From Tomocerus qinae (lineage: Eukaryota; Arthropoda; Collembola; Entomobryomorpha; Tomoceridae), in contig CM034546.1 of assembly GCA_020055645.1 (NCBI GenBank), positions 74,710,001 to 74,774,000 on the forward strand: a stretch of DNA of 64,000 bases, read 5' to 3'. Numbering within the stretch: the stretch's first letter is position 1; the number at the start of each line of letters is the position of its first letter. Made by a program: the position numbers and the translations under genes. The notes under the pieces are model-generated. The model was not told the DNA's origin. It ran no database searches and saw only the letters and a program-made list of their open reading frames with translations. Shown piece by piece: positions 11,589 through 22,831 of this stretch.

Positions 11589-14500
11589 TCAAGCAGCTTT
11601 TCGGCCCGGTCGTGTTATATCCCACGGATATTCACTTTCAAGACGGCCGAATGCACTGCATGTTGATGAAAATTCGACTCCTTCTCTTAAATAACCAACT
11701 GCAAATCCATAAATATCTGATTCTGGAGTCTGCAAGGCACCCAAATCTGGAGTTGCAGGGTCTGGTGTTCTGTAATAATGATTTCATAAAGCTTAAATAT
11801 TCTATAATATAAAACTGTAGCAGGTGTACCATTAGCAATTTTAATTCATTGACACGACATAATCACTTTGAAGGATCAGGGTACCATTTTATCATCATCT
11901 ACAACATTCATATTATTCTCATCATGTATTGTTTTCAAAAATTAGATATTTAGCTAAAATAGGGTTCATTGTCTCTTAAAATAATTTTTCCAACTATTTA
12001 AAAACCTATTTCTCCAAGCAATTTGATAGCATTTGGTAAGAGAGAATTTGGGTTTAGACTAAGAAGATTTTAATGGCTGTACTTATTCAATGAATGAGGG
12101 AATAAAAAAGGACCTTTTTTACCTTTTAACTTTTTTTCCTTTTTTATAAAAATAGTAGGAGTAAGTTTTTAAAAAAGCAGTCCATTTTACCATTTTTGAT
12201 GTATCAGCGTGACCCATTTACTTACACATTACATGTAATTAAGGTAAAAAAGATAAAAAGAACTGCTTTTTATAAAAAAGTAGTACTTTTTGTAAAAAAG
12301 TAGTGCCTTTTTTGTCCCCTGGTGCTGATCTTTTCTATATCTCTCAAGTTCTCATTAAATTGGAAGGACAATTAATCTCGCTTTTGGTGTAGCCGACTTT
12401 AAAACACATAAGGTGCCACAAAAATAGCATTAAAATTCGGCATGCCCATAAAATTCCCCAATTTAAAGCTCTGCTAATTACCGAATGGTGCTTGGACGAT
12501 GTTTGTATTGATTTTATAAAGACAAATTATTAGCTTTACCTGTACCAAAGGTCGTTCACCTCATTTGTAAAAAGTGGCATCATAATACTCATAAAGGTAT
12601 GGTGATCATTGTAATAGGAAAAATATCCATAGCAAGCAGAATGGGCATGAATAAAACTTTGCCACGCTGTATCAATAATTGGCTCCCAATTGAGTCCGGT
12701 GTGATTCAGCCTCATATCCAGTTCCCCAACTGCGCCATATTTTTCATAGGTTCCCAGATCGGCAGTTTGCTAATAATATTATACATTCTTAATTTAATTT
12801 TTGTAACAGAGGCGAAAGTGTAATAAATATTTTATAAACTTACATTGCAATCCCCTTTCTTTTCAATAAAAGGGTACGGTCCACCGTCCGTAAAGTTTTG
12901 GAGACATTTACTTAAGGCAAGAGTAATTCTCCTCTCCGTTGCAAAATCCCCAAATGTATCTTGGAACTTGAATACTTTACTCTGTAGGCTGATGAATGTA
13001 CCAATGGTCACTTCAAAAAAATTATTTCCTGAATAAAATGATGGACAAGATGCTTGAGAAATTTGCTTGCACAACTCGAGGAGACGAAAGGCTGTTGATT
13101 TATATTTGGGCATGGCTGAGGTTGATGAACTTTTCCCAAAACCAGATAATTTATCTACAGCTTGAGTCACAAAATTCCACAACTCTGCCTTAATCAAATC
13201 TGATGTCTTTGTATGCACATGCTTGAGCATGTCAAAATCTTCCGGCTTCAAGTCGTCAATTTTCTTTGCAGTTGAATAGTTTTTCATTAAAACAGACCCA
13301 TTTATAAAAACTCTTCCAAGTCTCATCTGGTCTATTGAGCGTTTTACATCATTTTTCCCAGGGTACCGCACAGATTGCTCTTCTAATTCTGGACAGACTC
13401 CTGCCCCTGCTAAAATTGAACAAATAAAATATCATAAAGTGTTTATATTGGTAAATAACCCCTTTAAGTTCATTTTATCGAATAATTGCATCCCCGTTCG
13501 AATAAGATTGATCTGTGATAATGCCGCATGACGTAAGCATTATCATTACAAATATAAATCGTAACTAACCTTTGAAATATGGTACACAATTTCCTGGTCT
13601 TAAAACTTTTGTATTTACATCACAATAAGGTGTAATATGGGCAATATTTTTGCTTTTTGATAATTCTTCATTTTCGAAGATGCAATAGTAAAATGCTGTA
13701 TCTCCTGTTGGGTTTGGCATTAGGCAGTAGTCTATGGTTCGAGTGAAGGTGAACGGTAAATCTCCAACAGTTATAATGGTCACTGTTTGCACATCTGCAG
13801 GAGTCTCCCACATAGATTCAGAATCGAATTTTTTATAAACTAGCTTTGCATTTAAATGAGACATCGTTTTGTCGAAAACAGAAATTGCATTGGCATTGCT
13901 TTCTCCTGATGGGGCTGATAACAAGGTGATTTTAACAATCTGAAAAATATACAGTTTGAGATTAGTTAACAAAGATCAATTTTCCATGTATTTTAAATCA
14001 CAAATAAACATTTATCACCTTTTCGTATATCTGTGTACAATACTCGTCCTCTCCTCCGATAATAAAAGGTTTTCTGCCATCTTTTTCATAAAACGCCCAC
14101 CTATTAGTAATTATCTATTTACTTTTATATGACATCATATTATTATTGTCTTGTATTGAAAAATACCAAAGACTTTTTAAAATTCATGTTAATGCATGAT
14201 TATTTTTCAATTGTTAAGATGTTGTCAGATGAAAGCCATTTCTGACATAATTTAATACACTGAATCAAATAAAATTATATTTGAAAAAATAATTTAAAAA
14301 TCCAATTTAATGGATTGAAAATAAGGATCTCAGTACAACGAATCTATTGTGCATAGAATTTTGCTCTGCGCAATGAATTATACTTGAAAATTATTCTCAT
14401 TGCTAAGTAGATACATTAAAATATCGATAATTTTGACAGCATCCAATCCAAAAATAAAATTGCTATATATCTGTGTTCAAAATTAAAATATGCAGGTACA

Positions 14501-14751
14501 ATTAAAAAATATCAATGTAATATAACTTACAGTCCAGTGATGCAAATACAGGAAATATCTACATCTTCAGTTGTAAATGATTCTACGTCTTCACCGGAGA
14601 TCACAATTGGATCTTCCCATGCACCACGAAAAATTGCTAATCGAGCTGGCAAGGCAGACAGCTCAATAGGATAGGAAATAATACAAAGAATTGCAAATAA
14701 TTGTATCATAGTTATCAAGTAACTAAACGGAAAATATAACATAAAAACCAA
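11589..14751 (-). CDS. secreted protein of unknown family, six exons (548 aa)
   Basis: Exons are 14751-14531, 14100-14019, 13939-13570, 13406-12844, 12769-12540 and 11769-11589; all junctions are GT-AG and stay in frame (the fourth acceptor is an ambiguous NAGNAG). The first 30 residues are hydrophobic and resemble a signal peptide (LITMIQLFAILCIISYPIELS). The rest is a soluble-looking protein with scattered cysteines (ISCICITG, EYCTQIY, DYCLMPN, FYYCIF, PYCDVN, GNCVPY, GVCPEL, KGDCN and others), consistent with an extracellular disulfide-bonded fold. A His/aromatic-rich stretch (FIHAHSACYGYFSYYNDHH) lies near the C-terminus. I do not recognise any domain. The consistent frame over five introns argues strongly that it is a real, intact gene. 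Confidence 0.7.
12090..12325. repeat. T/A-homopolymer-rich, possibly MITE-derived block inside an intron
   Basis: Lies in the 770-bp last intron of the secreted-protein gene. Motifs of the form AAAAAAGG(A/C)AC and their complements recur, with GGGAATAAAAAAGGACC at the left mirrored imperfectly by GTGCCTTTTTTGTCCCC at the right. This resembles worn terminal inverted repeats, but no convincing target duplication was found. Confidence 0.3.
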
Positions 14752-15477
14752 CTAATAACGTTTTTAGTAAATTACACCCAAAGAAGGCAAGCTAATCTAG
14801 AAGAAATCGACGTTTTCACTGCACTACTATTAGTAGAAACATTTGTTGGAATTTAACATATTGATCAATGTATCTATAATGGAAGTTGTGGTCATTTATT
14901 TAGATTTTTGTATCACAAAAGTTGCAATCAATTATTTCAATATTTCGTATACGATCAATTTTGAATTTTTACTCCTCTCTAAAAACAACATTACCATGAA
15001 AACGTCAATAATGAATATTTTTGTCTCGTCTATACATTTACAGTAGCAAAATAGAAAAAACTTAGAAAGTGTCTGACATATTTGACCTTTCGAGAGAAAT
15101 TTATTTGTTCTGCTAATTTAATGCTTGTAATAAACCACTTGAATATAATAGTAAACTTTCCAATAATGTGAATGTTGAAATTTGCCTATCATATAACATC
15201 TTGTTGCGTAACAGATATGATACAATGAATGATGACTTATACAATGAAGAAAAAAGAACGATTTTTTGACATCGTTTGCTTAAAAAGGTATGCCAGCCAA
15301 TAGTACAAGAGTGGGAAAAAACCTCAGTACATTAAATAGGAAATATATTAAATTTCAACTTAAAACCATTTTTTTCTAATTTTATTCGTTTTTTAATAAA
15401 AGGTTAAATAGTTCTGTTGTCCTAGATATCGGTCACTTCATTTTCTGTAGGACGGTAAATTGATGTATAATAAGTTA
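14752..15477. other. intergenic, no gene seen
   Basis: Upstream region of the secreted-protein gene and 3' flank of the protease homologue. AT-rich; nothing else recognised. Confidence 0.4.
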
Positions 15478-16640
15478 TCAGTGCAGTCCTCCGCCGTGTA
15501 ATCGACTCTGCTCCATAATCCAATCAATGTAATATGCAACTTCAGGGTTATGATCCATAGGGCCAGGGTCTCCACAACCTATTTAAATGAGTTACACAAT
15601 ATAAATAAATGTAAATATTTTAACCTGCATTAATATCTTGTTTTAGATGGAACTCCACGTTATTAATTTAAAAGCATTTCAAGTTTTATTAGAAAGTACT
15701 GAAACTGTAGTTGATGGGTATAAAAGAACTTACAGTCACCGGCACAAGGGAAATGAGAAAGAACACCAGCAAGATAAATGTCGCCCGTTGTAGTTGTGAC
15801 GGGTGCTCCAGCATCTCCTAAACAGGCGCTAAGGCCGCCCTCATTTGTCCCAGCACATAATAAACTTGGAGGAACCGTCTGCCCCATAAATGTTTCGCAT
15901 TCCTCATCACTATAGGTGTCAACCGTCACTCTGTACAAGACGTCTGCCAGAGGAAGGCCGTACTGCTCTGCACCCCATCCGTTTATCACGACAGGATCTG
16001 AAAATTATGTTGACAAATCCAATACATTGTTTAATTCTAGTAAATTGTAGTGATTTGATAAAGACAATGAAAGGTATAGCTTCTAAATTGGCAAAATTTG
16101 AAGTACAATTTGACAGGATTACGTACTTGGATAAGTAGAACGATTAGCTTGAGGCAGTGCGATAGCGGAAATGTTTTCGTTGAATTCAAAAGGAGCCTTC
16201 AGGAAAATGAGGGAGATGTCATCATAAGGAGGCCACTCGTAACCTGGATGGGGGACAATTCTATCCGGCTGGCGTACTTGTGCCCCAGGATATGGTTCTG
16301 CTCTATTTAAGGTCCCGGCCCATATTTCGTCAATTCTTGGACTTGCTGGATCTGTACACGCACCAGCAGTAACTACAAGATTGGGACTTACAAGGGCACC
16401 TCCACAGAAATGACCCAGTCCGTCATAATCGTAAGTTCGGAGGCTAACTGTATAAGGAAACTCACGAGCCCTCGCCTTTGTTCCTCCAGTTATTTTAGCT
16501 GGAAAGTAAATTTCATAATTTTATTTTCAAGTTACACCTTTTTGCATAAAATGTAATATCAAAAAAATACCTCCCGGTTTTCCGCTTGCGACAAATATTC
16601 CTACTATTAAGCAAAAAAGAATGGCCCCGGGGTTCTTCAT
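15478..16640 (-). CDS. trypsin-like serine protease homologue, catalytically dead (268 aa)
   Basis: Exons are 16640-16571, 16498-16127, 15997-15734 and 15578-15478, joined in frame by GT-AG introns. A signal peptide (ILFCLIVGIFVASG) is followed by a start of the mature chain at ITGG, the counterpart of IVGG. The S1 fold is clear: CGGALVSPNLVVTAGAC, DDISLIFL, INGWG, LLCAGTNEGG and a C-terminal helix YYIDWIMEQ. The histidine-box reads TAGAC where active enzymes have TAAHC (His57 to Ala), and the serine box reads GDAGAP for GDSGGP (Ser195 to Ala); the Asp is kept. It cannot be a working protease by the usual mechanism. Such homologues act as extracellular cofactors or decoys in arthropod haemolymph and gut; the role here is not determined. 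Confidence 0.88.
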
Positions 16641-17691
16641 TATTCTTTAAAAGCTTCGATGATCAGTCTTAATTCAACACAATCATCAATGAAGTAGAGT
16701 TACCTGTAAAATAAAATGAGACAATTAAAACAACTGTCTATGTTAATAACATAGCTTTCTTAAAGCCCAAACTTTCCAATGATTTAATAAAAAGAAATTA
16801 TTCTTATATGCTATGCGTACTATAGTACTGAATACTGACTGACTTCGAAGAATAGAAGCTTATATTTTGTGATGTGAGATTTGTGAGATATTGTCTTGCA
16901 ACTGCAGGTTTATAAGTCCCATTAAGATAAAGAAATATAATGCTCTCGTTTAAAATTTTACTATTATGCCTAACTTTATTATAATGCTCATAATAGGAAT
17001 ATAAACTCCTGTAAAACAAAGCCCAAATCCATTTACAGTTCATGGAAACAATAATAATTTATGAATAAAATTATTTTCCTAGTCGGTTTAGGGGAGCATA
17101 ATTCGTGAGTTAGAAATACTTAAAACATGCCGTAATAAAAGTACTTAAGAATAGAAAAATATTGTAACTTACCTTTTCTATTACTCCTTAATCCGAAGCG
17201 CTTTATTATTTTGAGGTTGACTGTTTACAAATTAAACTTTTTACGAGCAGTGGATTGAGTTATATACGTTCCTAATCAATTGTATAACCAGTTGGGAATT
17301 TCCTATTCTGATGAGATAGTTTCTATCAGTAAGGATTAATTTCATGGTGCACTCCTACGACAATGATGTAAATAATTAAATTGGAGAAGATAAGGTTAGT
17401 ATGTACTGTGTACATGTGTAGACTGTCCTTAGTAATAATTTTTATAATTATAACGAGGATTAAGTTGATTGATTAAGTATTAATCAGAGTATCAACCAAT
17501 CAACCACTAAAAACAGTAAAATCCAGTGTTACATAAATGACATAAATTTTGTTATGAAACAAACATTATCTGTTATTTCTATTTTGGTTTTTTAGATAAG
17601 AAAAAACGATTGGTATTAATAACTCATGAAAGGAATTAAACACCAGTGTAACATAAAAGTACGGAAAACCTTTTTTAACCTGCTTGTAAAA
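16641..17691. other. intergenic, no gene seen
   Basis: Contains the promoter of the protease homologue and possibly a non-coding first exon around 16680-16710, where a gttacctg junction on the plus strand would be a minus-strand donor. Nothing else recognised. Confidence 0.35.
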
Positions 17692-18954
17692 TTATAAGTA
17701 CCAACAGATCAGCCAGTAAGCTAAGTTGAAGGCAATGAAAACAGACGGAAAAATGATTCTGGATGCATGATCAATTTTTCGAGCGGGTGTCATAGGTTTT
17801 CTTTCTTTCTTCGTACGAGAAAATAACGAGCAAAACCATTTTCCTTTGTTGGATTTCTCTTGTGCTTTTTTGGCATAATTTGTAAATTCTTGGTTAAACA
17901 ATTCTACATCTGTTTCTTGCTCTGAATTATTCTTGAGCATTTTGGACTGACGGTAGACGAATGTAAATTCCAAAAGAGCAGCGACGACGAAGAATTGGCA
18001 AACGACGGTGAAAACATCGAGTGCTTTGAGATAAGGAACACGGGGAGTACTCTGGTTGATGCTATTGGTTTGGGTAACCATGGTGAGAATTGTTGTTCCA
18101 CCCAAACCGATGCGGGAATCAACAGCTGCCTCATCAAACCAGAATGCAATCCATGAAATAACAACGAGCATTATGCAAGGCACGTACATCTGCAGTATAT
18201 AGAAAGATACTTGACGTTGGAAATGAAATTCCACGAGGAGGCAGGAAAACGTGCGAAGTGCCTTAACAGTGCAGTAAGATGTGGAGTAATTTGTCACAAC
18301 AAATTGGGTCAATTGCAATTCGCCTTCGATCCGAACGGAAGTGTTGTTGCTCCATCGTAGTCGAAGTCCAGTTTCGGGGACGGAAAAGGATTTTATCTCA
18401 AAAGGACAAACAGGTTTGTCGAATGGAAATAATTTCAAATCCATCATACAATTGAGGGAGAGGGAAATCCGTTGAACCATCTGAACTCTACCGTCGGCGA
18501 AGATTTGTGCACCGTAATCCGGAGATAAGATAGAATGGACTTTGCCGTCGATGGAATTGGGGAAATATATGTTGGGCTCCCAGATATGGCCAGGTTCTCC
18601 TATTGTGAGGTACTTCATATGTTCATCTACATGTATACCATCTTGAGGAAAATCGAAATTCAGACGAGGATCCAACCATTCTTGGAATAGCTCGAATTTC
18701 AAGGTGTAATCCATTTCAAAGTCGTTCGGGGATCCAATATTTATAATGACGACCTTAACATCGACCAAGGTGTAGTCTAGGCCGTCTTCGGTTTTTTCAG
18801 ACCCTGCTGGACGGATTAGGCGATTGTAACTGGTATTTTTTATCAACTGAAACAACAATTCAGTAGCCTTTTCTCGAATTAGGTAAGGCCTCGACTCAAC
18901 AATACTATTCAGATATACAAAAACAATCAACCGAATCAGGATTTTGAAATACAT
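17692..18954 (-). CDS. Cys-loop ligand-gated ion channel subunit, intronless (420 aa)
   Basis: One uninterrupted frame. An N-terminal signal peptide (IRLIVFVYLNSIVES) leads into an extracellular domain with WLDPRLNF and IWEPNIYFPNS motifs and a perfect Cys-X13-Cys loop at about residues 169-183 (CMMDLKLFPFDKPVC). A second Cys pair (CTVKALRTFSC) is of the kind found in glycine- and glutamate-gated chloride channels. Four membrane helices follow: YILQMYVPCIMLVVISWIAF, then the pore helix (IGLGGTTILTMVT), then AALLEFTFVY, and a terminal IFIAFNLAYWLICWYL. The stretch before the pore helix reads AAVDSRIGLG where anion channels have PARVxLG. The overall type is the anion-channel branch, probably at the neuronal surface. 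The ligand cannot be deduced. Lack of introns in about 1.26 kb is notable. Confidence 0.88.
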   Translation of the reverse strand: MYFKILIRLIVFVYLNSIVESRPYLIREKATELLFQLIKNTSYNRLIRPAGSEKTEDGLDYTLVDVKVVIINIGSPNDFEMDYTLKFELFQEWLDPRLNFDFPQDGIHVDEHMKYLTIGEPGHIWEPNIYFPNSIDGKVHSILSPDYGAQIFADGRVQMVQRISLSLNCMMDLKLFPFDKPVCPFEIKSFSVPETGLRLRWSNNTSVRIEGELQLTQFVVTNYSTSYCTVKALRTFSCLLVEFHFQRQVSFYILQMYVPCIMLVVISWIAFWFDEAAVDSRIGLGGTTILTMVTQTNSINQSTPRVPYLKALDVFTVVCQFFVVAALLEFTFVYRQSKMLKNNSEQETDVELFNQEFTNYAKKAQEKSNKGKWFCSLFSRTKKERKPMTPARKIDHASRIIFPSVFIAFNLAYWLICWYL

Positions 18955-20039
18955 GTTCCCAATTAATTAATCTACCAAATCGATTTCTAATTTTGTTGTG
19001 GTTTTTGGTTAGTTTTATGACTTGTAAATCCTACACACACAATCTTTGAAAAAAAAGTAAGTGTTCAATACCCACAGTAGTATTTAATTACAACTTTAGG
19101 TTAGGTATGCTCATTATGATAATATCTGATGTTTTTCATAAGCAGCCGAGGCCATCATGCTTTGTTCTCATTGATTATTTAAATCCTAGCAATATCAACA
19201 TAATATCATGTCATGTAGTTTTAGTACGTATTATTCTACTACGTCGTATTGTCGGATGGAGGCTTCAAATGTGGGTACGCATATAGTTCAATCTTCATAA
19301 AAGGAACGTAAGATTTCCATATATCCGTATTGCAATTATGTATTGAATGGCTTTACAGGTGCTTGCTACATATATGTACAGATATCTGTATCAACTTCCC
19401 CTAAAATGTCATGGAAGAAGGTAAATGTAAATATCTACGGATTTTTTGAATTTAGGTCATGATTGTCATACGACATTCAAGAAGCATACTTAATTAAAAA
19501 TTAATATTGTAAACAGTAAATATTATGTTGTATTCAAAAATAGTAAACCATACTTCAAAATATGTCTCACATTTTGAATGTAAAGCAAATGATAAAATTC
19601 CTTTTCCTTTTATAACTATCGATTTCTTTCGGCTATATACGTTAACGTTAAATAGAAGTACCCTACTAATACAAACGACAGTTAGAATAATATACCCGTC
19701 AGTTCCTTTGACTCATGTCTCTTGAATTCGGTTATACATAATATATTTGCAGCTATATTAATATTTTATATGGGTTGGTTTCTTCCGTGCGTTGTTTGCT
19801 GATTTGTTCCTTGTACTTGCATTCAATATTTATACCTGAGACTGAACTTAACCTACTACCTATATTACACTATCTGACATTTCTCACATTCTGCATGCAG
19901 GAGTCTCGAATGTATTTAGGTCGTATTTTCCTATATAATGGACGCTTCACACTATTTCTTCTCAGCTCATCCATCAAAGACCTTGCAAAAATAAATCAAT
20001 AGCTCAGAAATATATTGATAATAGAAATCTCTATATTAT
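18955..20039. other. intergenic, no gene seen
   Basis: Upstream flank of the channel gene. AT-rich; open frames at 19525-20002 show no coding signature I trust. Confidence 0.4.
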
Positions 20040-20209
20040 AATCGCAGAATCGATAAAATTTACGTGTCTATCTATCTATGTATGTACGGTTGGTAGGGTG
20101 TTCCGAAAATCAAAATGCGCATGCTCAGTTTCTCTAAACCACCGAACAATGCATAGGGGCATGTACCAACCTATCTATGTCTCTATGTATGTGTGGTAGG
20201 AGATCCTAG

Positions 20210-20336
20210 GGAACCTGCATATATTACGTAACGCAAAACCCCCTCCCCAATGTTTAACGCAAATCGCAAGTGCTGACTGTAACACTTTTGGGTACCTACT
20301 CCCCCAACAACTACACACGTAATATATGCAGGTTCC
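20210..20336. mobile_element. 127-bp inverted-repeat element (MITE-like)
   Basis: Perfect 20-bp inverted repeats, GGAACCTGCATATATTACGT at 20210-20229 and its complement at 20317-20336, enclose 87 bp without coding capacity. The flanks resemble a second local sequence at about 20085-20150, which shares the CAAAATG(C/T)GCAT block and CTCTAAACCA but lacks the inverted-repeat unit. That second copy looks like an uninserted paralogous site. Confidence 0.55.
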
Positions 20337-21679
20337 TTAAAAGCAAAATGTGCATACTCATGCATTTCCTCTAAACCAATGTAATGAGTTGTTTCATAAA
20401 TCATTATAACATGAAAATAACAATAGAAAGTAGAAATTTACTTAAGTTGATTATTGGTGATTGAGTGGAATTGATTAGCAAAGGGGACATTTTGTAAACA
20501 TGGGTTTTTCAAAATACAGGGAATTCCATAAATAAAGCTCAAGTACAGGTGATTGGGAAGTATCTATGACTACTATTTACTAATTTCGAGGTATTGTGAA
20601 TTTGAAATTAAAACCTTAATATCTCGAAATTGGAGATGATTATGAATAAACGCAGAATACCACACCTCAACCAGGTTTTTCTGCGATTTGGGAGTCCAAT
20701 CTTGTCATCCTAAGACCAGTATTCTCGGAGAAGTTTTAGTTTGCCAAAAAAAGTTAAGGGCTAATTTGATAGTCGAACTCACCAGATGACTCGACTGCTA
20801 CAATATATCGACAAACTTATTTAGCATTTTTTAATAGACCTGGTGTTACTTTTACTGTCCCCAACATTTCTTTCTACCAGTTTGAACACCTTTTATGTAG
20901 AATTGAATAACAGTTTTGATTAACATAATAACTTAAGGGAAATACCGATTATTTTTTTGGAATTGTTTTTATTGTTGTGATGGGTGGCCTACTGAAATTC
21001 TCTTGAGAGCTAGGTTTGCCCCGCTTAGCTGGGTTCACTAGTAAACAAATAAAGTTTTTGTAAAATTAGTTTCCAGATAGGCAAAGATGGATATTTTATA
21101 TAGAAAAGGGTATATACAATAATAATCATACAAAAATAATATACTAAACTAAAACTATAATGAAGTTTATTTATTGAATAAATGGCCGTTCTTTTTGATT
21201 TACTCTTTAGGTAAACGTTAAACTATAACATCATTCAATCTTCATCAAAACTTTTCTCATTTATGTGTATAACGTAAAACAAACGTTTCAATAGCATTGA
21301 TAATGCTCTTTGGCCACCTTAATTACATTTGGCTGCACGAATTACTTAACTATTTATACTTACAAAACTGTTGACTTCAATAATGACAATAATGAATGTA
21401 ATGTTTTAATGTGCATGATTTTATTATATCTGTTAGATATTCTGTATATTATCTTATACATTAATTATTTGAGTTGTTACAATAATCATTGGAAATTTTT
21501 CTTTTATGATTGAAGGTTTTAAAATTAAATAGAATAATTTGTAAAAATTAAAAATGCTACAAATGGTGAGATTATGATTTACTAATACATACCACAATGG
21601 ATATTTATGGCTTTACTAATAATCATGAATGTGTGAAAAAATGATTACTATTTAAATGAAGTGTGAACATAGTCATCAA
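20337..21679. other. intergenic, no gene seen
   Basis: AT-rich 3' flank of the nicotinamidase gene. No family or structured repeat recognised. Confidence 0.4.
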
Positions 21680-22831
21680 CTATTCAGCTTTGTTTATGTT
21701 TTCCTTGAGTTGCTTTTTAATTTCGATTGCTAATTTGACGCCCAATTCAGGTCTCCTGTCTTTGCCAGAAACGATATCTTGGACTTGATGAGATTGAACT
21801 ACGAGGGCGTTCTGTTCCTCCAGTCGGGTTTTGGTGGATTGGATCTCTTCCAAAGAGATTCCTCTTGCCGCATCATCAACCATGATAGTACGGTAGCCGA
21901 GTTCAAGGGCATGAAAAGCTGTCAACCCGACGCATATCTCATAGGAAAGTCCACAAGTGTAAACATCTGTGACTCCGAACTTTTTCAACTCTTCATCCAA
22001 ATTGGTCTTGGCAAGTTTTCCGTTATCAAAGAATGCGGAGTAAGAATCAACATCGGGATTCGTTCCTTTGAAGATATAAGAGCTGTCGTTTGCAATCTGA
22101 AGATTTTCATGAAGTTCAGATCCCCAAGTATTCTGGACACAATGCTTGGGCCACAATTTCTGTTCAATCTTTGGTGGCCCTTCAAAGACGACAGTGTCAA
22201 ACAAAGCTGCACTTTTTGCATCTTGAATTCTGCTTGATTTATCCAGTTTCCTCAGAGCGACGTTGTCTACGAACGACACGTGATTGTCTGGATGCCAGTC
22301 CCGAACATAAAATATTCTGTCAAAACTAACGTTGTTCACGAGATTGTTTATCGGTTCGATTACATCTTCGCCTTTGTGTCCAGCAGATGAATATTTTGTG
22401 ATTGACAAGGATCCGCTGATGAAATCATTCTGGACATCCACCACGACAAGAGCGCTGACTGGTCGAATAATCTTCTTTATCCATTTCTCCCAGCACAGCT
22501 CGAATTCTTTTTCATGCCGGATAAATCCATCGCCGTCCGTGTCAAATGTGTCGAAAAATTGCTTCAAAGTTTTTTCTTCCACTAGTTCGTAAGATTTATT
22601 TTGCTCGTTTCGAAAAAGAGCTTCGCACAAATTAGAAAATTCGAATGGATCCAAAGCTTGATTCAAGTCTTTGTCAAATTCAGTAAAACAGGCTTCCATG
22701 GACTGGAAAGCCGGGGGCAACTGGACATTTTCCAAATAGGATAACTCAAATGTCTGGTTTTGTGACATTACGAAATCTGATGTTGATAACACCAAAAGTG
22801 TTAGGGAATACAAAGAATGTTTGTGGTTCAT
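21680..22831 (-). CDS. nicotinamidase with N-terminal EF-hands and signal peptide (383 aa)
   Basis: Converts nicotinamide to nicotinic acid in NAD salvage. The catalytic Asp is in VVVDVQNDF, the metal site in DWHPDNHVSF, the Lys in FKGTNPDVDSYSAF and the nucleophilic Cys in GLSYEICVGLTA; WPKHCVQNTWGSELH is a further hallmark. Upstream lie two EF-hand-like loops: DKDLNQALDPFE fits the 12-residue calcium loop, while DTDGDGFIRHEKE has Lys at position 12 and looks weaker. An EF-hand plus nicotinamidase layout is known from insect nicotinamidases. I chose the ATG at 22831 because it opens with a hydrophobic signal-like segment (LYSLTLLVLSTSDFVMS). The frame is open to 22912, so an upstream start is possible. 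No intron interrupts the coding region. If the leader is real the enzyme is secreted or vesicular, which is unusual. Confidence 0.88.
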   Translation of the reverse strand: MNHKHSLYSLTLLVLSTSDFVMSQNQTFELSYLENVQLPPAFQSMEACFTEFDKDLNQALDPFEFSNLCEALFRNEQNKSYELVEEKTLKQFFDTFDTDGDGFIRHEKEFELCWEKWIKKIIRPVSALVVVDVQNDFISGSLSITKYSSAGHKGEDVIEPINNLVNNVSFDRIFYVRDWHPDNHVSFVDNVALRKLDKSSRIQDAKSAALFDTVVFEGPPKIEQKLWPKHCVQNTWGSELHENLQIANDSSYIFKGTNPDVDSYSAFFDNGKLAKTNLDEELKKFGVTDVYTCGLSYEICVGLTAFHALELGYRTIMVDDAARGISLEEIQSTKTRLEEQNALVVQSHQVQDIVSGKDRRPELGVKLAIEIKKQLKENINKAE

